Positions 1-11,800 of a stretch of DNA of 64,000 bases are shown here, piece after piece. This DNA comes from Psettodes erumei (taxonomy: Eukaryota > Chordata > Actinopteri > Pleuronectiformes > Psettodidae), in NCBI GenBank assembly GCA_016785225.1, contig JAFBJZ010000612.1:620001-684000 (forward strand), read 5' to 3'. Position numbers and translations under genes: made by a program. Under the pieces are notes generated by a model. That model ran no database searches. It was not told where the DNA came from and saw nothing but the letters and a program-made list of their open reading frames with translations. How positions within the stretch are numbered: position 1 is the first letter of the stretch; every line of letters begins with the position of its first letter.

Positions 1-349
1 CTGCAGCCTCTCATGTGGCTGGAGAGAGATGTTCAGATTAATCTCTGTTTGCATAGGCATTTACACCGGAGATCAGCATCAAATGTCAACAAAGAGGACT
101 CATAAATATATTAGATTTTTTGGGATTGATTAGGCGATCGATTAGACTGCTCTTGAATGAGTCATGAGGTGATCTCCATAATGGGGGAGGCGGTAAGAAC
201 GGTTTCAAAGTGAAAGAAAAAGAAATTACTTGCTTCTGCTCTTTATCATCATCTACAGTCACTACTTACTTTGCAGAAATCAGATTTGTGATGAATCAAA
301 CTAACACTAAGACTAACTAGAATTAAATTAATAACATGTTAATAACATG

Positions 350-405
350 TAAATTTCCCCGTTGTGGGATTAATAAAGTTAATCTAATCTAATCTAATCT
401 AATCT
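350..405 (+). mobile_element. 3' tail of a LINE-type retroelement with (TAATC)n
   Basis: The text aaatttccccgttgtggga, then 'ttaataaag', then five TAATC-type units, resembles the 3' end of fish LINE or LINE-derived SINE elements, which finish with aatttcccc...aataaag and a short tandem repeat. Only the tail is recognised; 5'-truncated copies are the norm. The exact family is not determined. Confidence 0.6.
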
Positions 406-1844
406 CCATGTTGACCATAGATATTACAGTATCTATTTCTTCAAGTGGTGAATTTGCTTCATGAGTACTTTATTTTAGATGGATGCCTTATATTGTCTTA
501 TATTTGAGCATTTTTACACTACTACTTCAACCTGTATGATAAATTGTAGAGCTGATGGGTTGACTGTTTATCAATATGTAAATATTGAAAAGTGCAGCAA
601 TACTAAAAGAATTTTCCACCATTTCTTCAGAAATACAATCTGTAAAAAGTTTACTTGTGGACTTGTCATTTTGATAGCATTAAACATCTTCTGTGGTTAG
701 ACTGCAGACTTCACCAATATAAGCCGTGTGAGAGGTCTCACATTCGCCAAAAATAAAACACGACTTGCTGTATCTGATTTGTAACTCTTTGGACTTTAGT
801 CATTGCACGCTCCACTGGGTTTAGCTCACCTCACCTCACCACTGGGCACGCTCTCAGACCAAGGCATCCCCGAGTTTCAACGTTTTGCGCAAATCATTTC
901 ATTCTTACTGGGTTTGATAGTGAGTGATCTCCAGTGATGAGTCCAACTCAGTGTAGTGTGACAGTATTACAGAAGGTCCTGCTACACAGAATGGGCTGCC
1001 AGGGCTTTTTGTTGCATCACCAAAGGGATACTCCGTGTACAAGATGTTTTGATGTTATTTGTACATTTCCCATTGTTGTGTCCTAACATCCTTTTGATTT
1101 TCTGTGCCTAAGGGAATGCCAGTGACAGGCATTAAAAATGCATTTTACACTGTCATTAGATATTTAAAATATCAGAAAACACAGGGACATTGCATGATAC
1201 AAAGTATAATCACAAGTATAAAGAATGAGCAACATAATGTTTAGCAACAGAGCTCCTTTTTCCACCTCTAATGAAACATCAGGGCTTGGAACAGCATGTG
1301 ATATCACAGTCAGACTCTTATCATACTGTATAATGAGGGCGGTAATTTTTCTGTGAATTTTTCTCGAAGAAGGTGCGTATTCCAATGAAACACCCCGTAC
1401 TTGCGAGATAGTTTGAAGTCGACACTATGCACCAGCCTGCAGGTCTTGTATGAAACCTGGGATAAACGACACACTCGTCCCTCACTCTTCCTCTTGAACT
1501 GTTTGGTGAGCATGAATTCAGCAGTCAGTCACTCAGGTTAAGGCCCCCCCCCCACTGCTGTTGACCCTCCCAGCTTCTTTGACATTAATTACAATTTAAA
1601 GCGAATGTGAGAAGCACAGCTCCTCTCCTTCCCTCCCCAGAACCAGGTTCATTAAAGATATTGCCTACTTCACTAACGCGGCACAACTGCTGTGACATAT
1701 GGCTAGCCCGCCCATTCAAGGTGAGAGAAAGAGTGAGAGACACAGACCCACACCTGCATATGTGTTGAGGGGGTATGTGTATGTGTGATTTTGTATGTGT
1801 TTACGTGTGCAGGTTTGCGTGTGGGCGAGGCAGAATCAAGCCAA

Positions 1845-2010
1845 CCTCTAATTACATAGTTTCTCATTAGTGCCCAGGTGCCAGCTCGCTATTGGCAGAG
1901 GCTAACTCCATGCAGGCAGCCGGGGTGACATGTTAATGGTGTAATTGTGCTGACCCATGTACCCTGATGGTTGATAATTACCTTCTCCGTGTATCTATAA
2001 TGCGAGGGAT
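1845..2010. promoter_or_regulatory. Candidate conserved non-coding element
   Basis: This stretch lacks simple repeats and stays balanced in base composition. It contains TAATTA/ATAATTAC-type homeodomain sites, an E-box (CAGGTG) and a 'tattggcagaggc' word. This is the texture of enhancers near developmental adhesion genes. Only alignment can confirm it. Confidence 0.25.
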
Positions 2011-3650
2011 TAAAAGAAGAAGGGATGCTGAAAAAAGAGGGGGTAGGAAGGGTCTCGAGACCCTGCGGAGACCCTCTGGGAGGTGCACAAGCTGCGGTTT
2101 AATGGCTACAACCAAATCAAAGTAGAAAAGACAGAGCCCGGCGTGTGTGTGGCTCGGGTGGTGTGAGAAATGTCAGGGGTGGTAATTCTTCAACAATCAA
2201 AGAGCTAGGCCTGCTGGGAGTCTATGCTAATGGTGGTTTCACTTCACATGCTATATATAGTGAGTAGGAAATGGAAGTGATAATGATTTTTTTTCAGCAT
2301 TTAAAAACAATAGTGATTACCATGGTGGTGCAGCTGTGATGGGGAGGGTGCTGACCTATAGCTAAAAGTGAATGGTATCTATTTCTATAGATCATTTGTT
2401 TTGCAGCATACTGCTATATTTCCCAATCTGTTTTACCTCCGTGGCCAGTTACATCATGCTGAAGTGGAAAATCATATTCCCCGACATTGTACTGGTTTGC
2501 TAAGCAACAATGATTAGGTATTATAATTTAATTCTACTTGTATGAACACAGGCGGAGCCCTCTAACAGGGCTTTATGGGGTTTTAACTCTCATGCTCACA
2601 GATTCGCACATTGAAAATTTGAATAATGCACGCTAAGCCAGCCAACCCAAGATAAGCCCACAAATTTGAGCCCCATATAACTAACCACTGCATCCGCTGA
2701 AGTTCAGAGGCTACAGGGATGGAAGGCTTTACGGGATTAGGGGCCAGAACCTGACACCTAAACCCCCCCGCTGCTTCAGTGACAACCCATACCCAAGGCC
2801 CAGCCCATGGGCCATATCACAGTCATGTATCATAATAGCAGAGGTGAACACCCATGGTCCATATTGAGCCAACCAGCAGCAGGTTATTAACCAAAAACTC
2901 CAACCACTGATTAACAGTCAGTCAAGTAATCAAGAACTCCTGTGAGATCCCCTGCTAAGCCGGTTATAGGAATAATAAAGTGCTAGGTATGACTATGGAC
3001 CCTACAGACACTCAATATGCCGTCTAAATGATGAATGGTGGTTACCTAGCTGACCTTTATGAGCAAACAAATGAAATGACAGATCGCTCTATACCCACCG
3101 GGGCACTGGTAATATCACCACCTTGATCCAGGCCTGTTAATGCCCAGGTCTCTTGAGAATGGTAAGCTTCAGCCAGGCTGTGAGTGTTGCAGATAGTCTC
3201 TCATCACTGCAGATCCTTTGAGAGGTGGCGTAACAGCGGAAGCACAGTAGAGCCGTGTATTCAACCAATCACGATATGACATGCAATAAGAGGCTATCAC
3301 AAAGCTGGAGGCGAAACAAATGGGAACGGAAATGCACACAGAAACCTTTCAGGGCAACGTGTGACCAAACAAGCCTCTGTCCTAAACTTGGATTACTGTG
3401 TGTGGACAGGGGAATTTACAATTACGGACAGAAGAGTGCTGTCAGCCCCTGGTCTCTCAGGGCCACACACTTTGAGAAAGATCTTTCTGCTCTGCAGAAG
3501 TGAGCTAGTGTTCAGCTAAACCAAAATCTTGCTTGGCCCGCTCAGCTCCTAAAATGTGACCCATAAATGGCTGTGACAGATGAGGCTGTTTGGACAGGAT
3601 GATCAGTGAATGATTATTAAGTATCTGTGGCTTTCTGGTGAGTTGAAATA

Positions 3651-3691
3651 TACATATATATATATATTTTTATATATATATATATATATAT
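3651..3691. repeat. (AT)n microsatellite
   Basis: An alternating AT run with a short T interruption at about 3667-3670. Confidence 0.9.
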
Positions 3692-4269
3692 TCTGAAACT
3701 GCAGTGCCTTTATCTCAGAGGATGAACTGAGGAAGGCAGACACTTTCATCCCACTGTCTTCAGTTACATCCAAAATTGTGTCAATGTCCTCAGTTATATG
3801 TCCCCCTTAGGACCTGGTTATTTCATTGTGTCTTTTCATGGCTGACAGGCTGTCAAAGACACCAAGTGAAACATCTCTATATTTCAAACATCTCTGTCTT
3901 TGGGTAGCGCTGGGAACAGAGCGAACAGCCTGAAGAAGTTGGTCTGAGCTACATGCTGCCGCAGGACAGTTAGGAGTGGGATAACGCCACAGAGGGCACT
4001 CATCCATAGCCTCCCAACATCGATTTCATCGAATTCAGACCGAAATTGTGTTTTGAATTAATGTGAGCAAAGGCTGCGATTATTATCTAATCTTAAATAT
4101 GAACTCCTGACTCCGGTAATAACGATGCATTTTCATGTCGCCGTCCCTGTGCGACAGATAGTCCTGTTCACCAATCAGAAGTGTCATGCCCCTCACGTCC
4201 TAAACATGCTCACCAATCACAAGTGGCCCAAGCTAGAGTATGTTGTATTAGCCTACTAACAAACAACAT

Positions 4270-4965
4270 GTGTATGAAGACTCATGCGGACAATGGCTGT
4301 GGAGGAAGCAGGAACTTTTGAGGACTTAGTGCCAATAAAGAGTGGAACTTCAGTTATTTGACAGTGTTTTGGCTTTGCAAGAAGTTACGCGCAGCAAACT
4401 TAGGTGTTGTGCAAACCAGTCATCGAGTCATTGCTACTTCCAAAAGCAACACAACAAATTTGTATCAGCATTTGAAAAATAACGAACAGCAGCAGTATGA
4501 CTGAATGTAGTTCCTGCAAAAAGGGCAAACAAACTGGAATGCTACTAGTACTGGTGTTGCTCAAGACACAAGTAAGCAAACCTCCATCTCAGAGTCATTT
4601 GCAGCTGTGACTCCACAGGATTTGAGCTCAAGAAGGTACCGTGAGATAACCGACGCCATTACACATTACTTTGCCGAGACATGGTGCCTATTAAGAAGAC
4701 GGCTGTCAAAATCTCCTCCGAACGGTTGGTGGCAATCCCACAGCTGTATGCCGAATGTAGGGAGGAAGTTGAGAAAGAATTTCATCGGCCTAAATGCTCC
4801 ACTAATAAAGGTTTTAGTTGAATGTCCAATACTGAGACCTAACATTTTGTTTCTATTTCTGTCATATCACTTTTTTGAGAATCATTCTACAGGTAGGATA
4901 ATAATCCTAATTTCAATGTTTACAGAATGTACAGGAAAGTTCAGTGTTATATGATGTTTATATGT
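4270..4965 (+). pseudogene. Decayed hAT-family transposase fragment with BED zinc-finger remnant
   Basis: From about 4293 the text reads MAVEEAGTFEDLVPIKSGT and then remnants of a BED zinc finger, including TSKSNTTNLYQHLKNN near 4437-4485. Around 4560-4680, in one frame, comes SISESFAAVTPQDLSSRRYR and EITDAITHYFA. A frameshift near 4680 and internal loss follow, then DMVPIKK and IPQLYAECREEVEKE at about 4678-4780 in another frame. This order (BED finger, S/T-x-S-F-A linker, RYxEITDAIT, DMxP, LY..CREEV) is typical of ZBED/hAT transposases. Stops and frameshifts show it is dead, and the catalytic core is missing. I could not place the terminal repeats; the borders are approximate. Confidence 0.65.
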
Positions 4966-5541
4966 TTAAAAAGTTCTATTTTCTTTAATGAATAGTTTCC
5001 CGTTTGTTTCTTTTTTATCTTCGTTTCTTATTTATTTAACTTAAAGTGAGAATTACTGAGAATTGTTCTATGGTTCATTATGTATATGTTCTGTACCATT
5101 ATTAGAATGAATACATTTTGGAATTAAGTTTTATATTTTCATCCTCATCCTTGGATTAAAATGATTATGTAGAACAGTAATGCTCCAACACATTTTTTAC
5201 ATGTATATGCTGAAATCACACTTAGATATTTGACCAAAATCGTTCAGCACGAGTTGCCAGCTTCACTTGGTCGAATTACTTTGGAAGGCTGGTGTGGTGG
5301 CAGGGGCGAGAGAAGTAATGGCTCGAAATGAGTACAATAATAAATGTCAAATAGCACGGAGACAAGGACAAGGTGAGAGAGCAACGAAGTGGATGCAAGA
5401 GAAGCGATTCAGAAGTGGAAGGAAATATGCTGGATTGCAAAAGTGAGATGGGAATGGTGGTATCATAGATGTGCAGGAAAAAATGAGGTCTTGCCCTACA
5501 AACAGTAAAAGTCCACCTCTACAGCATGCGTGATTTGTGTG

Positions 5542-5545
<4 letters not shown>

Positions 5546-5587
<42 letters not shown>
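5546..5587 (+). repeat. (TG)n microsatellite
   Basis: About twenty-one uninterrupted TG units, followed by GAGTGAGTG. Confidence 0.95.
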
Positions 5588-5589
<2 letters not shown>

Positions 5590-8500
5590 TGAGTGTATGC
5601 GCATCATTCCCTGGGGTATCTTTGACCATGGCTACAGCCACTCCAACAGGCCATAGAATCAGGTAGCACCAGGTACTAGGAGGCTTTAACAGCTATAACC
5701 TCACTCCTTCTCTTCCAGTCGGGAGCGTAATAGAGAGTAGTCATACGACTGGCCGGGGGGTAACACCGCCACCTCAACACTCGTAAAAGAAACGGATGAA
5801 GACCATTGAAAGCCCTGGCACACTCATTTCAGCCTGAGAAATAGTGGTGGGATTCTGTGGCTTTCTCCAGTGGCAGTGGGAACAGCGGGGATGAACAGTA
5901 CAGTATACATGCACAAACAGGCGTTTGTGGAACTGCATGTAATGATGTTCTCATAAAGTTATACACACAACAGTCATTTTCTGCATTCTCCTTTCATTTG
6001 CACCAATATTTCATCGGTATGCTGAATAACCAAAGACAATTTATACAAAAAGCAGTTCCAAAATAAATTTCATCAAATCCCTCCTAACTTTTATGTGCTT
6101 TACTTCTGGGGCTTTTCTTTCACTTGTACATCGCAATTTCTGTCACAAGTTCGATGTCTCCCTCAGTAATAAAACTCCTCTCTTGGTACTTTGGTATACT
6201 ATGCACATTGTTTTAGACTCATTCAATAAAGCCTATTGTTCCAACAAATCCCTGCTTTATATTCCTGAATAACCTTGACTGCCTCTGCACTGAATGCACC
6301 ACTTGGGGATCCAGGGACTCTCTTTGTCATTAGGAGCTGTTACACAGTAAATCTGGAAACTAGATTGCGGGGCAGTGAGCTGTGGCAGGGTTCAGGAAGG
6401 TAGCAGCTAAGGCGGGATTGACAGCATTGGCAGTTAAATCAAACAGACGAGGGGGAAATACAAATATTTGACTGGGATTCAATTGGCTTTGATCAGACTC
6501 AATAAGAGGTGTTATAGGACGGGCAGCGCCCCTCTGTATCACCATAGTGACAAACAAATTTCAGGTTATTAGTGGGTAATGCAGTGGATGGCAGAGGAGG
6601 CAGGGGAGAATGAAGGAGATGATTATAGAGAAAATAAAGAGTGAACGAGTAAGTAAATGACTATATGCAGATACAGAATACCAGTGGGAATGAGCGCTGT
6701 TCTGAGGAGACAGGAAGACAGAGGAGCAAGGTGAAAGCTGATTGGATCAAGGAGGGCTTCATGACAGTTCTGATGCAGATACTAATCAGTTGGTTTCATT
6801 TTGATCTGACTTCTATTTTGACCCAAGAGAAAGTGATGAGGGAAAATTGCTAACACTTACTTCCAATACGAGCACCAAACTGGAGCACCATGAGGTGAAC
6901 TAAATTAGGGAGACAGGGACAAACACTGTGAAGGAATGTTATTGCATACTGGCCTGAGATCATGAGAAAGTGATGACTGATTTAACAGTATGACAAACTT
7001 TCATGTGTGACAAGTTTTTCATTTAATTTGAGCAGCAAAAAAGAGATCACTCTGCACTAGGAGCGAGGCCCTCATGAGCCCGGGCCTCCATCTATCAGGC
7101 TGTTAGTGATCAACACACACTCTTGAAACAAGACGAGGTCAAAGTCTAGTCGGTCAGTACGGCTCGACCCGGTATGGTCAATGTGCGAAGGTAGTTGCTG
7201 TGGAACCTCGTTACACCAGTTAGCATATTCATGAAGGGTGTGAAAAATTAGTCAATGTAGCAACAAATGTGCTAAATTGGCAATGCTGCCTGTTAACGAC
7301 CTCCCAAGAATGTAACTTTTCATGCCGATTAATGTTGAAAGGGCAGCGGCAAGTGGGGAAACACCATGACCCAGCTGACTGACGAGTGGTAAATCAATAA
7401 CTCACTCACTGACAATCATGTCTGGGGCTGTTCCCAATGTTGTTGTGGGGTGAGTCAACACATTTTCCCTTTTTTTAAAAAAAATAGCATATAGACCGAA
7501 AAAAAATTCTATTGGAAAAGTAGAAAATGTTATGGATGCTCTCACCACAGTCACAACTACTGCTGGCATGGCAGTGCAACACAGTTAGGTTCAGGTCATG
7601 TGATTTCAAATCATGAACAACACATGAGGAGGATATAAGCCCTGCTAACCGTCAGTATATAATTGAGCTGGATGATTGAGAAGATTTGCTCATAAGAGAG
7701 CAATTGCATTCATGTTACCAGCTGGGTGAGCTCTAATTATGATTACTCTTTCTGTTTATAGTATGTATTTTCAATGAACATAAACAGCCTTGCTCCTTTT
7801 GCTGACACAATGCATGAGTCAAATGTCAACAAAAGGGTTGAGGTACCGAGGAAGTTCAAAGCACCATATCTGGAACCTACTGTCACTGTCCATCTAAGTT
7901 GACAGACAGAATAATTGGAAGTAGTGCTTTTAAGTGCTTTACAGGTCAGACATGTTTGTTAGCACAGAGGAAAAAAATCAAGTAGAAGTGTTATATTTTC
8001 ATGTAGAAGTCAATTGTCATTGTTTCCCATAAACTGACCCGCCACAATATCAACACTGGCTGCCACATATTGAAACACACATACACACATGCACGCAAGC
8101 ACACAGTCCAACAACTGCTTCTGTGAATAGCCAGTGCTTCATTTGTAAATCAGACGGTGCAGGAACACAAAGTGCATGTGAAAGCAGAGGGGTGACGTAT
8201 TGCTGTGCTGAAAACATGACATCATACATGCCATATACAGGCTTACAGGCCTCAATTTCAAGTAATTTGCATGATTTAAGTGCTATGACAATTCCTTTTT
8301 TTTTGTTTTTGGCTACTCTGCACAACAAGTGCAAATGCCCACATCTCCACATGAGGCTTACAGCACAGCCAGCAGTTCATTTCTCCACAGGTCAGACAAC
8401 AATACGAAGCAAGAATCACACACGTTTCTAAAGTTCTCTTATTATTAAAAGATCGGCATGGCAGCCTGAGAAATCCAACTCAGACAGTGGAATATTAATG

Positions 8501-8757
8501 GACAAATGGGTGCCGACCTTATCTAGTTGTCCACATCACTCCACATCACTGCCAAGCCCTGATTCTCCTCCTCCTCCCTGTGTCGGCTTTATCTCCACAG
8601 GTCTGGGGTCAGTACTGTGGGTGAAGCACCTTCAACTCCTCAATGAACTTGTTATATCCAGATTTTTCAGGCAACCGCCCCCTTGAGATAACACACGGCC
8701 CTTCAGGTTCTTAACCAAACTTAGGGAAAAAAACCTGTGGTTAAGTGGTTAGGTTAA

Positions 8758-8770
8758 GTGTGTGTGTGTG

Positions 8771-8828
<58 letters not shown>

Positions 8829-8829
8829 T
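8758..8829. repeat. Compound palindromic microsatellite (TG)n(TA)n(CA)n
   Basis: A TG run (8758-8775) leads into a long TA run (about 8778-8811) and then a CA run (8812-8828). The TG arm is the reverse complement of the CA arm and the TA core is self-complementary, so the whole 70-base block is one near-perfect inverted repeat. Confidence 0.9.
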
Positions 8830-11800
8830 ACAGTATATACATATACATACTGTATGTGAATGCAGCTTGAATTTTTTAGGCAAGTAAAGGTGTCTTTAAC
8901 AAAGACCTATAAATAAAAGGCATTACATCCTTCACGTTATATATAGTAACTGCATTTGTGGACGATATTGCAACTTGGTGGAAAGTGACTCCTGCTATAA
9001 GCCCATAATGACAGACCATCGCAATCCTATAACTCACATATATCATCAACAGATCCAATTACTTACAGTTGGTCACACAGATCTTAACTTTGTCACAGCC
9101 TCACAGGGCAGGTACTCATAGCTGTCTGAGCAATTAATCCAACGATGTGTGTGGCAGCCAGCAGCTGCTAGTTTACAGGATTACAGATCAGAGGGCCACA
9201 AGCAATATGTTTTTGGTATGTGTGAGGTGGTGATATCAAGCTGCAAACAAACCCAGCAAGTAAACAATAATGTATCTGCGACCACCACACAAACTTTCAG
9301 ACTGGGTGGCCTCTATGTCCCATTAATGACCAATTGCATGCACCCACTGTGTTCAAACAGGCAAACAAACTGCAACAGCATTGAAAATACTGGTGTATTC
9401 ATGAGGGACAAATTTGACAAAACGTTTCTTCGGAGGATTCCTACAAATAAACAATGCACATTTTATATTGTTTGTGCAAGAAAGAGAGAGAAAAAAGCCA
9501 AAAACCTCAAAGTCACAATTTCATTACAGTTTACTTTGGGGACAGTTTGTTGACTCAAATGACTGGATGGTCACAAATACAAAGCTGCAGTCATGAATCC
9601 ACAGTTCTTCCACACCTCCTTCTAAAAAGAATAGCTTTGACTGAAAATGATATAATAATTGAGTCCCCCTGGACTATTTAAATTTAGTGTGGCAGTCAAA
9701 TATGAAAAGGGTTGTCATATCGCATGTACATACCTTAAGTTATGGAGTAATTATTAACAGACAGATAGTTCTACTTAAATACATTATAACTCCACATTAA
9801 GGAAATATAAGTGATTTCCACCAGTATTGAGTCATTGAAAAGGTTGTACAATATAATGTAGAATGAGCCTCTATCATCTTGATCAACAGGCAGCAAGGCC
9901 TCTATCCTCTAAATTAGAGAATAGATAGGAGAACACTTTACATAATTACATACAGTATGTTCATAGCAGACTTTGACCATAATTTATGTGGACGGGCTTA
10001 CAAGTGTTGTTGATCAATTCCAGTAATTCCTCTGTTAACTCAATGGAGGCTGAGATATCAAGCTTTCTAATCAGGCAGCACAGCCAAATTCTGTTTGTGT
10101 TAGGAGTGCTCAAATCTCCCAGGAACCCTGAACTACATACGATGCACTAGCTGTTGCGTTGGAAAGGTAGAGGAAGCTTCAGACTGATGCAACTAGTTAT
10201 GTACACCAAATATTTATTTATTTATGTTGTGCCTTGTCTTGCTATGGTTAAAATGAAAATCACAAATGAAAACCTTAGACTTGGATCTGCGCAATCAAAT
10301 CTATCACCTGAAAAGACTGTTAATACTGGATGATCATGCTAAGACTACAGTCTTTGTAAGGGGGGCACTAAACCTTCATGTTGCTCCTTTCACTTTCGAG
10401 GGTTCAGTTTTATTTACTAAACTGAATTACCATATTCCTTTACCATATCCCTTCCTATTCAGGTCAGCTTTGGGTTGGTTTCTATAGCTTCTAGCTAATA
10501 CATTTAAGGACCAACGCAGGCCGTCCCCTCTAATAGGCTCTGCGGAAAAGACAACTGTATTCTGCTAGTGACAGTCGGGATAAAGCATGATAATGAACAT
10601 TGAAAGTGACAGTCAAGGGGCTGATTTAGACTCTTCACAGCCCTGATGAGGGACGCTGCTCTGATCTGTCAAGTGGACCTCCACATTTGCTCCCGATGAA
10701 AGGAGAGATGAGATGAGATGGGAAAGAAGGAAAAAAGAAAAGGGTGCAAAATGGCAACAGCACTAATTCATCTTGATGTACTGGTTAATCTGATGGTCCA
10801 ATATGGCAAAGGTCGCTGTTTGTGAGGTTTCTAGATAAGGAAATTCAAAGGATGTGATTCATTTCACACCAGTCGTTTCAAGTCATTATCTAAATATTGT
10901 TTCTAATTTATGTATCTGTGTACCATTGAAGTCACATAGTATCAGATGGAGGCAATGTGTGGATTGGTGGTGACATAGGGAAACGCTTCTTAGAGTGGTC
11001 TCTTATTTCTTAGACAGGGAGCATTTTTTCCTTTCTTCTGAATCGTGTCATCCTGGTTCTGCTGGACTTCAGAGCTGCCTTTCAGCCCGTGCGTCAGGCC
11101 ATGCTGATTTACAGCAGCAGTGGTACCGACATTGCCTTGGACTGATATGCCTCTTTTCTCAGCAATAGACTCTGCTCAGCCAACTAACTAACAAACCAAT
11201 CAAATACAATCAGTCAGAGTGGTCTGATCCACTATGGCAAAGAAAAAAAAGAGGTTTCTTTCACTTTGCCATGGCCCTATGTATTTTATCGGTATCACTT
11301 TTAATTTCTTTGGAAAGCGTGGGACGTTTGATACTTTTGATATTTAGCTTGGAGCTGAACAGTGCCCAGTAAAGAGGATACAAGGCAGTGCAAATAAATT
11401 GAGGTTAAAATGAACAAAGAGTTGAAAATATAGATAATCAGGCTCTATCTGTTAACAGCTTCTTCTCAGTTTGTCAGCTGTTACTCAAACACTGGCAAAT
11501 CTGAGCTCATCATTTTCAGTCACCGTTATTTTTGATTAAAATTACTTCTTTTATTTGTCTGTGATATAAAGAACAAATCACTGGGGCTGAACAAAAACAT
11601 CAGGAAAACATTTTCCACCCAGCTCAAAGCTTGTGAGCTCCACCAAGGTGTGATAATAGTCAGTGCTTTAACTTGTTTCAGCCACTAATGTCAGCACCCA
11701 TATTAAACCTGTGTCACAAAATCGAATCAACCCTACACAAACATTTCACTCCTGCAACTAAGCCTCCACATTAAATGACACAAAAGTGCACACTGACAAC

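Larger units (their letters stand above)
406..4265. other. Upstream non-coding DNA
   Basis: No gene is recognised; short open frames show no domain. TG-rich text lies at 1770-1820 and an AT microsatellite at 3651. The part around 1845-2010 looks like a conserved element (listed separately). The rest I cannot assign. Confidence 0.6.

Noticed and set aside
7140..7440. Possible DNA-transposon scrap around 'cagtacggctcgacccggta'
   Set aside because: The resemblance to fish element ends is only about 20 bases long and no matching opposite end was found.
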